Shown here in pieces: positions 34,982 to 44,407 of a DNA stretch of 64,000 nt. This stretch comes from Bernardetia sp. MNP-M8 (GTDB taxonomy: Bacteria > Bacteroidota > Bacteroidia > Cytophagales > Bernardetiaceae), in assembly GCF_037126285.1 (NCBI RefSeq), contig NZ_CP147012.1, positions 3,804,676-3,868,675 on the forward strand. Reading direction: 5' to 3'. The position numbers were made by a program, and so were the translations under genes. The notes below the pieces were generated by a model. The model saw only the letters and a program-made list of their open reading frames with translations. It did no database searches and was not told the DNA's origin. Each line of letters begins with the position of its first letter. Position 1 is the first letter of the stretch.

Positions 34982-36193
34982 TCACTCATCATTTACAACA
35001 CTCCCATCTTTCACTTCAAAAAAAGCAATCGGTCTGCCAAAAGAATCTAATAACTTTCGTGTTCGTTCGGGTCTTGCATCGGTAACGAATACTTGTCCGA
35101 AGTTGGATTTTGAGAGTAGTTTTAATAGGTTTTCAATTCTGCTTTCATCTAATTTATCAAAAATATCATCTAAAAGTAAAATTGGTTTTATCTGTGTTTG
35201 ATTATAAATAATAGAAAAAGTAGCTAGTTTGAGTGCAATTACAAATGATTTTTGCTGTCCTTGAGAACCATAATGTTTCAATGTTTTTTTTCTTAGTAAA
35301 AATTTATAATCGTCTCTGTGCGTTCCTTTTTCTGTGCGTTGTAAAATCAAATCTTTCAATAAATTCCCTTTAAAAATGCTTTCAAAACTAGGTGTTTCTT
35401 TTTTAGGTCGTTTTGATTTTTTAGGTTCTGTTTCATCTGTTTCTTGATTTTCGTTTTCTATTTCTTCCTCTTGTTCTTTTATAACTCCTTCTTTCTCATT
35501 GCCTTCTAAGTGCGAACGATAATTTATTTTCATTTCTTCATCTGCTAAAGCTGCATAAATTTCTGAGAAAATAGGCATAAAGTCAGTCATAAATTCAGTT
35601 CTAAAACGATGAATTTCTTTAAAAACAGGCAAAAGTTGTTCATCGTAAATTTCCAAAACATCTTTCTTTAAAAACTTCTCTTGCTGGTCTGCATCTTTCA
35701 AAAGTTGATTTCGTTGTCTTAAAATCTGTTTTTGTTTTATAAGAAGTCCAATATAATTTTTATGAATCTGTGAAATAATGGTATCAAAAAAATTGCGTCT
35801 TAGTTCGCTACTTTCTCGTATCAAATCGGTGTCATTTGGGGCAAGCAAAACACAAGGAAAATTCCCTACGTGTTCACTTATTTTTGGATAAGGCTTGTTA
35901 TTTAATTTTATGACTTTTGCTTTTCCCTTTTCTACAATACACTGAACCGTATTTTTTCTTCCTTCTTTTTCAAATGTTCCTTTCAATGAAAAAAAAGTCT
36001 TTCCATGTTGTAAATGCTGAGTATCTGTATAACTAAACGCACCACGACCAATACAGAGATAATAAATTCCATCTAAAAGGTTTGTTTTTCCACTTCCATT
36101 TTTGCCAACAAGACAATTTATATTTTCTTCAAAATTAGATTTTGTATCTTCGTGATTTCGGAAATGAGTGAGGCTTAGTTGTTTTATCCACAT
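34982..36193 (-). CDS. recF: DNA replication and repair protein RecF
   Basis: RecF loads RecA at gapped DNA together with RecO and RecR. The N-terminus is MWIKQLSLTHFRNHEDTKSNF, with Walker A GKNGSGKT (30-37). YGSQGQQKSFVIALKLATF is the ABC-type signature and ILLLDDIFDKLDE is Walker B. Between about residues 235 and 280 is a highly charged, probably disordered insert (a glutamate-rich stretch, then KKSKRPKKE) not present in most RecF proteins, giving 403 residues against about 360-370. The dnaA-dnaN-gyrB context seen in many bacteria is absent. Confidence 0.95.
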   Translation of the reverse strand: MWIKQLSLTHFRNHEDTKSNFEENINCLVGKNGSGKTNLLDGIYYLCIGRGAFSYTDTQHLQHGKTFFSLKGTFEKEGRKNTVQCIVEKGKAKVIKLNNKPYPKISEHVGNFPCVLLAPNDTDLIRESSELRRNFFDTIISQIHKNYIGLLIKQKQILRQRNQLLKDADQQEKFLKKDVLEIYDEQLLPVFKEIHRFRTEFMTDFMPIFSEIYAALADEEMKINYRSHLEGNEKEGVIKEQEEEIENENQETDETEPKKSKRPKKETPSFESIFKGNLLKDLILQRTEKGTHRDDYKFLLRKKTLKHYGSQGQQKSFVIALKLATFSIIYNQTQIKPILLLDDIFDKLDESRIENLLKLLSKSNFGQVFVTDARPERTRKLLDSFGRPIAFFEVKDGSVVNDE

Positions 36194-36241
36194 GGAATAG
36201 TGATTAGTTATTAATGTTTAGTGATTAATGAAAGCCAATAT

Positions 36242-36598
36242 TTATTTAATTTTTCCTTTCATTGTTTTAATACTACTTGTAATGATTTTTAAAATTTCTA
36301 TTGCGTCATTATTTAGACTTTTAAATTGTTCTTCTTTTATGTAATTTGTTTCTTTTAAAAGCTCTAACCAGTAAATTGTTTCATTAATTTCTTTTTGTGA
36401 AATAGATAGTTTATGTATAAAATCTAAATTACTTTGAGCAAATTCAGCTTCTCGTATATTTGCTCCTACTGATGTTCCACTTCTTAAAATTTGTTTGGAT
36501 AAAACATACTCTTTGTGTTGGTCAGCTAAATATTTGTATAAATTTACGATACGAACTGCAAAATGAAAACTTTTTTGTTTTAAAATACCCTTATTCAT
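36242..36598 (-). CDS. Four-helix-bundle protein (23S rRNA intervening-sequence type)
   Basis: I use the start at 36598 (MNKGILKQKSFHFAVRIVNLYKYL, 118 residues). The open frame upstream overlaps the divergent methyltransferase gene and has no conserved content. SKQILRSGTSVGANIREAEFAQSNLDFIHKLSISQKEINETIYWLELL is the signature of the small helical S23/four-helix-bundle family. These genes occur inside 23S rRNA intervening sequences and as free-standing genes in Bacteroidota. Their function is unknown, and no rRNA is nearby here. Confidence 0.88.
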   Translation of the reverse strand: MNKGILKQKSFHFAVRIVNLYKYLADQHKEYVLSKQILRSGTSVGANIREAEFAQSNLDFIHKLSISQKEINETIYWLELLKETNYIKEEQFKSLNNDAIEILKIITSSIKTMKGKIK

Positions 36599-36672
36599 AA
36601 CTTTAATTTTTATTACAAAAATAGTAAAACAATTAATACCAAAAGGCAATTTATCACTAATCACTAATAAAA

Positions 36673-37344
36673 ATGGATTTTTTACCACCAGAACTACTAC
36701 AAGATTTAGAAAACTATGCTTTGGCACATTCTCAAGATGAACTGCCAGTTTTAAAAGAATTAGACCGTCAAACACATTTGAGAGCCAACAAACCTCGTAT
36801 GCTTTCTGGACACCTACAAGGAAATTTCCTTCAAATGATTTCACGATTAATGCAGCCCAAACGCATTCTTGAAATTGGAACATATACAGGTTATTCAGCC
36901 ATTTGTTTGGCGCAAGGACTTTCAGAAAATGGTGTTTTGCATACCATTGATAATAATGTAGAACAAGAAAGTATTACAAGAGAATTTGTAAAAAAAGCTG
37001 GTTTGGAAGATAAAATTAAACTTCACTTGGGAAATGCTGCTGATATTATTCCGACTATTTTGACAGAAAAAGAGGAATGGGATATGGTTTTTATTGATGC
37101 AGACAAATCAAATTATGGTCTTTATTATGATTTAGTTTTTGATAAAGTCAGAAAGGGAGGAATTATAATTGCTGATAATGTGCTTTGGAGTGGAAAAGTT
37201 TTGATAGACCCCAAAGAACTCAAGAAAAACGATAAAGATACACCAGCTTTGATAGAATACAATCAAAAAAACAAAGAAGATAATCGTACTTTTAGCATGC
37301 TGTTGCCTTTGCGTGATGGACTTATGATGGCAATTAAAGAATAG
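36673..37344 (+). CDS. SAM-dependent O-methyltransferase (caffeoyl-CoA OMT family)
   Basis: ILEIGTYTGYSAICLAQGLSENGVLHTIDNN is the SAM-binding motif I region. MVFIDADKSNYGLYYDLVFDKVRKGGIIIADNVLWSGKVLI carries the metal-binding D/DN residues typical of class I cation-dependent O-methyltransferases. The 223 residues match the bacterial family (such as RdmB/PFOMT-like enzymes), which methylate catechol or other vicinal diols. The true substrate is unknown. It is divergent from the four-helix-bundle gene, with about 75 bp between starts. Confidence 0.9.
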   Translation: MDFLPPELLQDLENYALAHSQDELPVLKELDRQTHLRANKPRMLSGHLQGNFLQMISRLMQPKRILEIGTYTGYSAICLAQGLSENGVLHTIDNNVEQESITREFVKKAGLEDKIKLHLGNAADIIPTILTEKEEWDMVFIDADKSNYGLYYDLVFDKVRKGGIIIADNVLWSGKVLIDPKELKKNDKDTPALIEYNQKNKEDNRTFSMLLPLRDGLMMAIKE

Positions 37345-37470
37345 ATTCTTAATTGTGGTGTTTATGTCTTTTTTATAAGGTTTTGCGTATATTTCCGTTA
37401 TAAAACTATAAAATTCTGAAAAGTTAAAGCAGAAGGAAAGTAAAATTATCTATAACACCTATCAAAATAT

Positions 37471-39381
37471 ATGAACTATTTTTTTTATACTAAAAGCCAT
37501 TTTGTTAGTTCAAAATTGTTTCTTACAGCATTTTTAGTAATTTTTTATACACTTATTTCAGCAGTTTTTGCTCAATCAGAAGAACAAAATAATATAGGTG
37601 AAAATGAAATAAGTGTAATGGAGTTTGTTTTTGAAAAACAAAAATCACCTACACTTGAAGATGATAATTTTCCAAAAGAAGCTCTAAAAATATTGTCTAA
37701 ACATGAAAAAACAACTGTTTATAAGCTAAAGTATGATGTAGAAATTGCCCTCAATTCTGAAAAAGAAGATAATTATACAATTACGTTTATTTCTAAAGAA
37801 GTAACTGGAGGAATGTATCGTAATTTTTCGATAGCTGATTATTTACTTCCCGAGCAAATAAGTTTTGATGTCACTTGGGGGCATAAAGTCAAAAACGGAA
37901 AAATAGATGATAAAACAATAAAAAAGGAGTTTTCTAAAGTAGAATTCGATATTAATCACAAAGTAAGTGTTGATGTTGCTTTTCCTACAACAGAAGAATT
38001 TACTCCAATTTTAATAGAAAGTATAATTTTTCATTATGGAGAATTGCAGCAAAGAGGACTTCGTTCTCGTGTGAAACTGATAGATGAATATTATAACGAA
38101 TCACAGAAAATAGAAGGCTTTTTGAAAGATTTGACGACTATTCAGAAAGAAAGAGAAAACACCAAAGGAATTGAATCAACCTCAAAAAAAGAACTAGAAG
38201 CAAAAGAAAAGTTAGTTCCTATCGAAAATGCGATTGTTAAACTAGATGCTTATGCAAGCGAACTTATTACTGAAGAAGAAGACCCTGTAAAACTTCGTCA
38301 GCAACTGAGTAACCTCAAGACTTCTTACACACAAACTCGCTCTCTGCTTTTTGCTACAACAGCTCAATCTGAAAAAGCCTGTCAAGATGATTATAAACAA
38401 GCAAAACAGTATTTGGAAAATGGAAAAGCAAATTCGGCACAACTAACCTTTACTGCTGTTTTGGCAAAATGTCCTACTCATGTTCCTTCTTTAATTCGTA
38501 GAGCGCAATTATTTTATCAAGAAGGAAATTTTGACAATGCTCGTCAAGACCTTTCACATCTTCCAAAAGGGAATGAACTCACCTTGGCATTAGAAACTGA
38601 AAGCGATTTGCAAACAGCTATAGAAAGTGTTTATTTTGATTTATTTGCATTTTTTATACGAAAAGGAGATTATGCTTCCAAAAATCTAGAATTTGATGAA
38701 GCCTTTAGTTTTTTCTCTCAAGCAGAAGAAATTTGTAAGCAAAATCCATTTTTACCAAATTGTACAGACCAGCTCGCTCCACGATTAGACAACGCAAAAA
38801 AAGACCAATTAGAATATTTAGATGCACAGATTAGAAATGCTTTGTATGAAAATAATTTGTCAGAAGCTGTTAGTTTTGTTGTCAAATCAAAAAGCATAAT
38901 AGGAAAAGAAGAGCCACAAGGTGAATTAAAAAAACATACAGAGCTGCTCACACAAAAATTAGAAAAGAGAACAAATGATGCCATAACTATCCAAAACTGG
39001 GAAGAAGCCTTAGAAGCTCTAGAACTAAATGTAGGATTGAAAACAGGACTTACTTATGCCGATTCTAGTTTGTTTTGGAAGGAAGTAGGACAAAAAATAC
39101 AGACACAAGAAGAAAAAGATGTATTGATTTATGCAACAGCTCGTTATTCTCAACTCAATTTATCACTCACTAACTTACTCTTAAAACGCCTTACCCAAAC
39201 TGATATTTCCAAAAATGAATGGCAACAGCTTGGTCAGGACATTGGAAAAAAAGACTATTATCTTCAACCAACTGCAAATCCTGAAGAAATCATTACAAGA
39301 TATGTTTTGTTAGACCCAGCACTCAATAAAAATTTTCAAAAGGGATACTTTCAAGTTTGGAAGGAATTGGGGAAAGAGTAA
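37471..39381 (+). CDS. Hypothetical secreted helical/TPR-like protein
   Basis: The 636-residue protein starts with a signal peptide (LFLTAFLVIFYTLISAVFAQ). The first 200 residues are beta-rich and unassigned. From about 210 it is largely helical: a possible coiled coil (LKDLTTIQKERENTKGIESTSKKELEAKE), then repeat units resembling TPRs (AKQYLENGKANSAQLTFTAVLAKCPTHVPSLIRRAQLFYQEGNFDNARQDL). It probably works in the periplasm as a scaffold. I do not recognise the family. Confidence 0.65.
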   Translation: MNYFFYTKSHFVSSKLFLTAFLVIFYTLISAVFAQSEEQNNIGENEISVMEFVFEKQKSPTLEDDNFPKEALKILSKHEKTTVYKLKYDVEIALNSEKEDNYTITFISKEVTGGMYRNFSIADYLLPEQISFDVTWGHKVKNGKIDDKTIKKEFSKVEFDINHKVSVDVAFPTTEEFTPILIESIIFHYGELQQRGLRSRVKLIDEYYNESQKIEGFLKDLTTIQKERENTKGIESTSKKELEAKEKLVPIENAIVKLDAYASELITEEEDPVKLRQQLSNLKTSYTQTRSLLFATTAQSEKACQDDYKQAKQYLENGKANSAQLTFTAVLAKCPTHVPSLIRRAQLFYQEGNFDNARQDLSHLPKGNELTLALETESDLQTAIESVYFDLFAFFIRKGDYASKNLEFDEAFSFFSQAEEICKQNPFLPNCTDQLAPRLDNAKKDQLEYLDAQIRNALYENNLSEAVSFVVKSKSIIGKEEPQGELKKHTELLTQKLEKRTNDAITIQNWEEALEALELNVGLKTGLTYADSSLFWKEVGQKIQTQEEKDVLIYATARYSQLNLSLTNLLLKRLTQTDISKNEWQQLGQDIGKKDYYLQPTANPEEIITRYVLLDPALNKNFQKGYFQVWKELGKE

Positions 39382-39387
39382 TTTTAT

Positions 39388-39421
39388 GTTGTTGGTGTCG
39401 CTTCGCTAAAACACCAACAAC
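39388..39421. repeat. GTTGTTGGTGT hairpin at convergent gene ends
   Basis: GTTGTTGGTGT pairs perfectly with ACACCAACAAC (11 bp). It sits just after the stop at 39381 and before the convergent stop at 39440. A shorter relative (GTTGTTGG/CCAACAAC) lies at 63203-63226. It may act as a terminator. Confidence 0.7.
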
Positions 39422-39439
39422 GGCTACTAAACTGTTTTA

Positions 39440-39964
39440 TTATTCAGCAACTTGATTTAGATTGCCTTTATTATTTTCTAGTATTAAAGGCATTCCTTCC
39501 TTTATACCATAAGGAGAAGCTAAATACATTTCTAAATTAGTTCCTCTATTGAAAAAATTATCAGTTATTTTTACTTTTCCATCAAAATAAACATCAAAAA
39601 AATCACAGTATCCATTAAACACACAATTATCAATCTTGAATTCATTTGGGGCAATATTATGTCCTCCACAATCAAATGTAGAGTGTTTGGAAATTATGGT
39701 GTTTTTCATATTAAATCCTCCACAAAAATAAGTTGCATGACAGTATAGCTCGTCTATTCTACAGTTTATAAAAGTTATAGATTTTTCTAAACATATACAG
39801 ACAGCATTAAATAATTTTATTTCACAATTTTCAAATACTAATTCTGTATCAAAATCAAAAAAATTATTATCAATAGAGTCTAACAAGCTCAAATCAATAT
39901 TTCCTAACTTTTGATCTTTAAACTCTAACTTTTTATATTTTGTCCACTCCTTAATTTCTATCAT
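39440..39964 (-). CDS. Hypothetical protein with beta-helix-like repeats
   Basis: The 174 residues show a repeating pattern of about 20-25 residues with N/D-C or F-x-N-C turns (LVFENCEIKLF, ITFINCRIDELYC, FNMKNTIISKHSTF, FKIDNCVFNGYC, VKITDNFFNRG). This is what right-handed beta-helix or pentapeptide-like solenoids look like. No signal peptide is present. The function is unknown. It starts 20 bp after the aminotransferase stop and could be the second gene of that transcript. Confidence 0.6.
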   Translation of the reverse strand: MIEIKEWTKYKKLEFKDQKLGNIDLSLLDSIDNNFFDFDTELVFENCEIKLFNAVCICLEKSITFINCRIDELYCHATYFCGGFNMKNTIISKHSTFDCGGHNIAPNEFKIDNCVFNGYCDFFDVYFDGKVKITDNFFNRGTNLEMYLASPYGIKEGMPLILENNKGNLNQVAE

Positions 39965-39983
39965 GATTTATAATTTTTAAATG

Positions 39984-41129
39984 CTAAAGCTTACTCAATT
40001 TTTCCACAGCTTTTTCCAATGTTTCATTATTCTTAGCAAAACAAAGACGTAGAATTTTAGCTGAATTATTATTTTCATTTTGATAGAAAGGAGAAATTGG
40101 AATACTTGCAACGCCAATTTTTTCAGTTAGCCAAACAGCAAAATCAGTATCTTTTTGGTCAGAAATTTTAGAATAATCAACGAGTTGAAAATAAGTTCCT
40201 TGTGTGGGTGTAAAAGTAAAGTTAGTTTGAACTAAAAGTTTACATAAATAATCTCTTTTTTCTTGATAGAAATCAGCTAAATGAATATAATTTTCTTCAT
40301 TTTTTAAAAATTCAGCTAATGCCACTTGAATTGGTGTAACAGTGCTAAAAGTAATATATTGATGAATTTTGCGAAGCTCGGCAGTTAGTTTTTGTGGTGC
40401 AATTACATAGCCCACTTTCCAACCTGTTGCATGAAAAGTTTTGCCAAACGAAAAGACAGCAAACGAACGCTCTTTCAAGTTTGGATAAGAAAGAACACTT
40501 TGATGTTTTTGATTATCAAAAATAAGGTGTTCATAAACCTCATCACTAATTACTAAAATCCGACTTCCTTCTAAAAGTGAATCTAAAGTTTCTAAATCTT
40601 CTGTTGTCCACGTTGTTCCTGTTGGATTGTGTGGCGTATTGAAAATAATCAAACGAGTTTTTGGCGAAATAAGGCGTTTGAGTTGTTCAAAATCAGGTCT
40701 AAAACTAGGTGCAGATAAAGAAATATGCCTTACAATTCCTCCTTGAAGCTCAATAGCTGGGACATATAAATCATAAGCAGGTTCAAAAATAATCACTTCA
40801 TCATTTTCTCTTACTGTGGCAGCAATGGCAGCAAAAATCCCTTCTGATGCACCCGAAACAACTGTAATTTCTGTATCAGGATTAGAAGAAATACCATACA
40901 TTTTCTCTATTTTTTGAGCAATTTGTTCACGTAGAGGCATAAAACCAGCCATTGGAGCATACTGATTAAAATTATTATTCATAGCTTTTGTGACTTCCTT
41001 GACTAAGTTTTCATTGACTCTAAAATCTGGAAAACCTTGTGAAAGATTAATTGCATTATGCTTTTGAGCAAGCGCAGACATAACTGTAAAAATAGTTGTG
41101 CCTACCTTTGGAAGTTTGGTTGTAATCAA
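39984..41129 (-). CDS. PLP-dependent aminotransferase class I (methionine/kynurenine aminotransferase-like)
   Basis: This is a fold-type I aminotransferase. FNTPHNPTGTTW is the conserved Asn loop, LVISDEVYEHLIFD binds the pyridine ring, and AVFSFGKTFHATGWKVGY holds the PLP lysine (SFGKTF). The C-terminal RLCFAKN supplies the substrate-carboxylate arginine. NLSQGFPDF near the start and the overall pattern fit the YbdL/kynurenine-oxoglutarate transaminase subgroup, which prefers methionine, glutamine or aromatic amino acids. The length of 381 is typical. Confidence 0.9.
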   Translation of the reverse strand: MITTKLPKVGTTIFTVMSALAQKHNAINLSQGFPDFRVNENLVKEVTKAMNNNFNQYAPMAGFMPLREQIAQKIEKMYGISSNPDTEITVVSGASEGIFAAIAATVRENDEVIIFEPAYDLYVPAIELQGGIVRHISLSAPSFRPDFEQLKRLISPKTRLIIFNTPHNPTGTTWTTEDLETLDSLLEGSRILVISDEVYEHLIFDNQKHQSVLSYPNLKERSFAVFSFGKTFHATGWKVGYVIAPQKLTAELRKIHQYITFSTVTPIQVALAEFLKNEENYIHLADFYQEKRDYLCKLLVQTNFTFTPTQGTYFQLVDYSKISDQKDTDFAVWLTEKIGVASIPISPFYQNENNNSAKILRLCFAKNNETLEKAVEKLSKL

Positions 41130-41317
41130 TTAGTAATAAGTATTTTAAAGTGGTTTAAAATAAGAATATTGTAAGGAAAAATAGTAATGAATCTTGTTGA
41201 ACACAAATTAAACAAGCCATATTCAAGGGCAAATATACCGTAAAAAATAAAACTGTCAAGACATTTTTGACATATCAGGTGATTTGATTGTACATAAACA
41301 ATTATTTGATAAAATAA

Positions 41318-41662
41318 CTAGTGCCAATCATGAGAGCAGAATCTACATTGTTTTGCTGTATCAGTTCTAGCAACTTCATTACATTTTGGACAAAGATTTA
41401 AGTCTGAGTTATGATTTTTTACTATTCTTTCTACCATTTCTTTGTAAAACTCTTCTTTGGTTTTAGTTTCAAAAATAGCATCAAGAGCTTCTTCTATTTT
41501 TGGAGTAAGTCCTAATTTATACTTTATAAATTTTACTTTATAATTATTTGTTGGATATTCTTTATACAGAAGATAATCACAAATCAACCTTTCTTCATCT
41601 GTCATAAAATTCCTACAATACCTAAGAACATATTTAGTTAGATATTTATTTTGGTCGTGCAT
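41318..41662 (-). CDS. Small hypothetical protein with C-terminal zinc ribbon
   Basis: The 114 residues are helical and charged, then end in CPKCNEVARTDTAKQCRFCSHDWH, a CxxC-x10-CxxC zinc ribbon. I recognise no family. Such short ribbons often accompany nucleic-acid or protein binding. Its promoter region is a large palindrome at 41695-41759, and its downstream gap (41130-41317) shows nothing clear. Confidence 0.6.
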   Translation of the reverse strand: MHDQNKYLTKYVLRYCRNFMTDEERLICDYLLYKEYPTNNYKVKFIKYKLGLTPKIEEALDAIFETKTKEEFYKEMVERIVKNHNSDLNLCPKCNEVARTDTAKQCRFCSHDWH

Positions 41663-41694
41663 TTTTATTGAAGTTTGTACTTTTGGTAAAGTTG

Positions 41695-41759
41695 TATAAC
41701 AGACTTCCTAGTCTGTTTTTAAAAATGTGTATTTCCAACAGACTAGGAAGTCTGTTATA
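41695..41759. repeat. CAGACTTCCTAGTCTG family, inverted pair forming a 23-bp stem
   Basis: The arms at 41695-41717 and 41737-41759 (each with core AACAGACTTCCTAGTCTG or its complement) are perfect reverse complements over 23 bp, and each arm is itself palindromic. The same 23-mer occurs once at 51121-51143, and variants occur at 24621, 24671 and 52428. Confidence 0.85.
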
Positions 41760-41795
41760 CATTATGAAAAATTACTTCTCATTCTAAAGAGTGAG

Positions 41796-42674
41796 TTACA
41801 TTTTGAGTAATGTTTCCCAAATCAAATCTGAAACTCTTCGCATACTTTCTTCATTCAAATGTTTACTCAAATCACTTGGTTTGTGATAATGTTGAAAAAT
41901 AGGAGCTTGATTTATAATTTCCATTAGTGTCATAATACTTGCACCAGTATCTTGTGCTTCATAATACTGATAAGAAATTTCCATATCTTTTTGAGAAATA
42001 CACGTAATGGTAAAAGCATCTTGAAGTTTTGCATGTCTAAAACTCACATGATCAGCCGTATTGGTAACAATTTTATCAAAACGTTTTGTGAAAATACCAT
42101 TTTGTTTTGCAGTTTTTTCTAATGTTTCTAATACCTTTCCTGTTTTCTCAGTATCATCCAAATTCCAAAGTGCAAGTTTGTCTCCTTGTCCTAACATTTC
42201 AAGATTTATAAGTCCGATTATTTTTCCTTTTCGTATTTCTTGTCTTCCAAATTCCATTACATAAGCTCTTGAACCTAAAAGTTGTCTTTCCTCTTCATCA
42301 AAAATAAAAACTCGTATATCAAAAGCTAGATTTTCTAAAAAAGAAGAGTTTTGTTTTAGCTCGTTTTTTATTCTCATCAAAATATCCAAACAGACAGCTA
42401 TCGAAGTAGCATTATCATTTGCACCACCCGAATTAGGAACGACATCAAAATGAGAACTTATTCCAATATAAGGTTTGTCTGAATTATCGTCTTCATTTGT
42501 CTTGATGATTATATTTTTTCCTGTCTTGTAGTGATGAATTTGATACTTTATTTCATTTTCTTCTAAAAAATTGATGATAAAATCATAACGCTGCTCATCA
42601 GTTTTATTTTCTAGGTTTTGAACGGTTTTTAGGAGGTTCATTGTTTTAGTATGTTTTAGATTATTTTTTTGCAA
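41796..42674 (-). CDS. M28-family zinc aminopeptidase
   Basis: The core has GISSHFDVVPNSGGANDNATSIAV (first zinc ligands), FDEEERQLLGSRAY (catalytic and zinc glutamates) and LINLEMLG (bridging region), all typical of M28 peptidases. The later TNTADHVSFRHAKL and IFQHYHKPSDLSKHL supply the last histidine. There is no signal peptide, so it is probably cytoplasmic. The longest frame starts at 42674, and an internal ATG at 42641 (MNLLKTVQNLENK) is an equally good start. Its substrate is unknown. Confidence 0.85.
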   Translation of the reverse strand: MQKNNLKHTKTMNLLKTVQNLENKTDEQRYDFIINFLEENEIKYQIHHYKTGKNIIIKTNEDDNSDKPYIGISSHFDVVPNSGGANDNATSIAVCLDILMRIKNELKQNSSFLENLAFDIRVFIFDEEERQLLGSRAYVMEFGRQEIRKGKIIGLINLEMLGQGDKLALWNLDDTEKTGKVLETLEKTAKQNGIFTKRFDKIVTNTADHVSFRHAKLQDAFTITCISQKDMEISYQYYEAQDTGASIMTLMEIINQAPIFQHYHKPSDLSKHLNEESMRRVSDLIWETLLKM

Positions 42675-43199
42675 TATACTTTATATGACTTATTTTGATT
42701 ATTTTTCTGCAAATTAGATAACCAACAAATCAATTTATTTATGAAAAAGTTAGTATCAATTTTTCTTATGTTAGCTGTATATTCTTTGAGTTATGCTCAA
42801 ACGAAAAGCTCACTTTATATAAACGTTGAAGATTGTAGAACAAAAAAACAGAGTTATGTTTCCCCCAATTTTAGTTTGTATAAAGATAATGTATTGATTA
42901 GAAAAGTAAATCTAAAAAATCAAAATAGCCGAATTTTCACAGATTTAGAGAATGGAGAGTACAAATTAGAATACTATACACTATTTGGTTCTGACACTCT
43001 AACCATAAATATTTCTGAAAATAATAATAATCAAGTAATTAATTTGTGTGTAGATTATTTGGATTATGCAGCTCAAAATCACAAACCAATTATAGACAAA
43101 CTAAAAAATGAAGAATCTTATTCTATTTTAGTAGAATCCAGTGGTTGTTTTCATAATAATGAAGAGAAAATTATTATTACCAAAAAAGGTAATGACTAC

Positions 43200-44407
43200 T
43201 ACAGTACTGGACATGGTTTAATTTAGGTTGTATTTTGAATTTTGTAGTTTTTCGATAATTGAACTATTTTTTTTATTATTTGGTCTATGGAAGTAGCGTA
43301 AAATACTACTTTTCCGTACCCCATTCTAAATACAGATTCATAAAAAGATTCATTGTCTTTTTTTACTCTCTGTTTTGTTTTTACTCCTTCTAAGATACAG
43401 AGTAAAAAAGATGCAATTACTAATGCCATTAAAACACGAATTTTTCTTGGATTTACCATTCCTACCTCCTCTAAATGAAATCCATTTGTTTTCAAATGTT
43501 TAAATAAACACTCTATTTTCCATCTTAAATAATAGATAGCACTAATCTTTTCTTTTGTTAAACGATATTTGTTGGTTAATAAAATGACAAATTTTTCACT
43601 TTCTTTTGCTGCTTGCCCATTATAAGAAATAACTATTTTTAGTTTTTTTGCAAAGTCAGTTTCAAATTCTTGACTTACTAATTTGCCTAATTTAGCTTTT
43701 TTAAGCAAACTGTGGTACTTTTTAACCTCTAATTGATAATCTCCTTTACAAAGCCGAATAATATAAGTATATCCTTGTTCTTCTAAATACCTAAACCAAA
43801 CTCTACCTTTGTATTCTCTATCAGCTAAAATTGTAAATCTTTTCAAAAAAGGATATAACAGTAAAGCTGATGCTAATAAACTTTTACGATGAGCCAAAGT
43901 AGAACTGCCTTTTCGTTCTAAATTTATCCAAAAAATAGGAATAGCCATTTTTCTATAAATAACACTTAATACCAAAACGTGATACGTATATTCGCCTAAC
44001 TGCCAAACACTACCATCCATAGCTAGATAGAAAATTTCTTTTTTTACCTTCTTCCTATTTAAAAAAGAACCTATACTAAAAACTAAAATCAACTTCCAAA
44101 GTGTTTTTTGGACATAAACATCCAAAAAATAGCGAGTAAGACGCTTATAATGAGAATTAATTTGAACAGTAGGAGAATTTAAAAAAATACCTACTTGGTT
44201 TTTTAACTTGTTTAAATTAACTGTTTCTTTTATCAGAATACAGCTAATAAGCAACAAAGTAGTATGAACATGATGAATAGGAATATCTGAAAATTCCTTT
44301 GTATATTTGTTCAACAGGACGGAATAGAGCTTTTTGGTTTTCACACTTCTAAATTAACTCTTTCTGTCCTTTCTTTGTCAAAAATTTAACTCATGTCCAG
44401 TACTGTA
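43200..44407 (-). mobile_element. IS4-family insertion sequence, complete, 1208 bp
   Basis: The ends are perfect 16-bp inverted repeats: TACAGTACTGGACATG at 43200 and its complement ending at 44407. They are bounded by 9-bp direct repeats AATGACTAC (43191-43199 and 44408-44416), the duplication size known for the IS10/IS50-type IS4 group. It holds one transposase gene on the minus strand and interrupts the secreted-protein gene. The IS is intact and the duplications are identical, both signs of recent movement. Confidence 0.95.
43223..44344 (-). CDS. IS4-family DDE transposase
   Basis: The three catalytic acids are visible: D in YLAMDGSVWQLG, D in FTILADREYKG and E in IYYLRWKIECLFKHLK. The last segment matches the IS4 YREK signature exactly (Y-x2-R-x3-E-x6-K). 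The protein has 373 residues, is full length and has no internal stops. It starts 63 bp inside the element's upstream inverted repeat and ends 23 bp before the other end. It should catalyse cut-and-paste movement of the element. Confidence 0.96.
   Translation of the reverse strand: MKTKKLYSVLLNKYTKEFSDIPIHHVHTTLLLISCILIKETVNLNKLKNQVGIFLNSPTVQINSHYKRLTRYFLDVYVQKTLWKLILVFSIGSFLNRKKVKKEIFYLAMDGSVWQLGEYTYHVLVLSVIYRKMAIPIFWINLERKGSSTLAHRKSLLASALLLYPFLKRFTILADREYKGRVWFRYLEEQGYTYIIRLCKGDYQLEVKKYHSLLKKAKLGKLVSQEFETDFAKKLKIVISYNGQAAKESEKFVILLTNKYRLTKEKISAIYYLRWKIECLFKHLKTNGFHLEEVGMVNPRKIRVLMALVIASFLLCILEGVKTKQRVKKDNESFYESVFRMGYGKVVFYATSIDQIIKKIVQLSKNYKIQNTT

Noticed and set aside
36599-36883. N-terminal extension of the four-helix-bundle ORF
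   Set aside because: It overlaps the divergent O-methyltransferase gene, and the family starts at the internal ATG at 36598.
41695-41759. CRISPR array
   Set aside because: Repeats here are palindromic and inverted, without regular spacers, and no cas genes are in the window.
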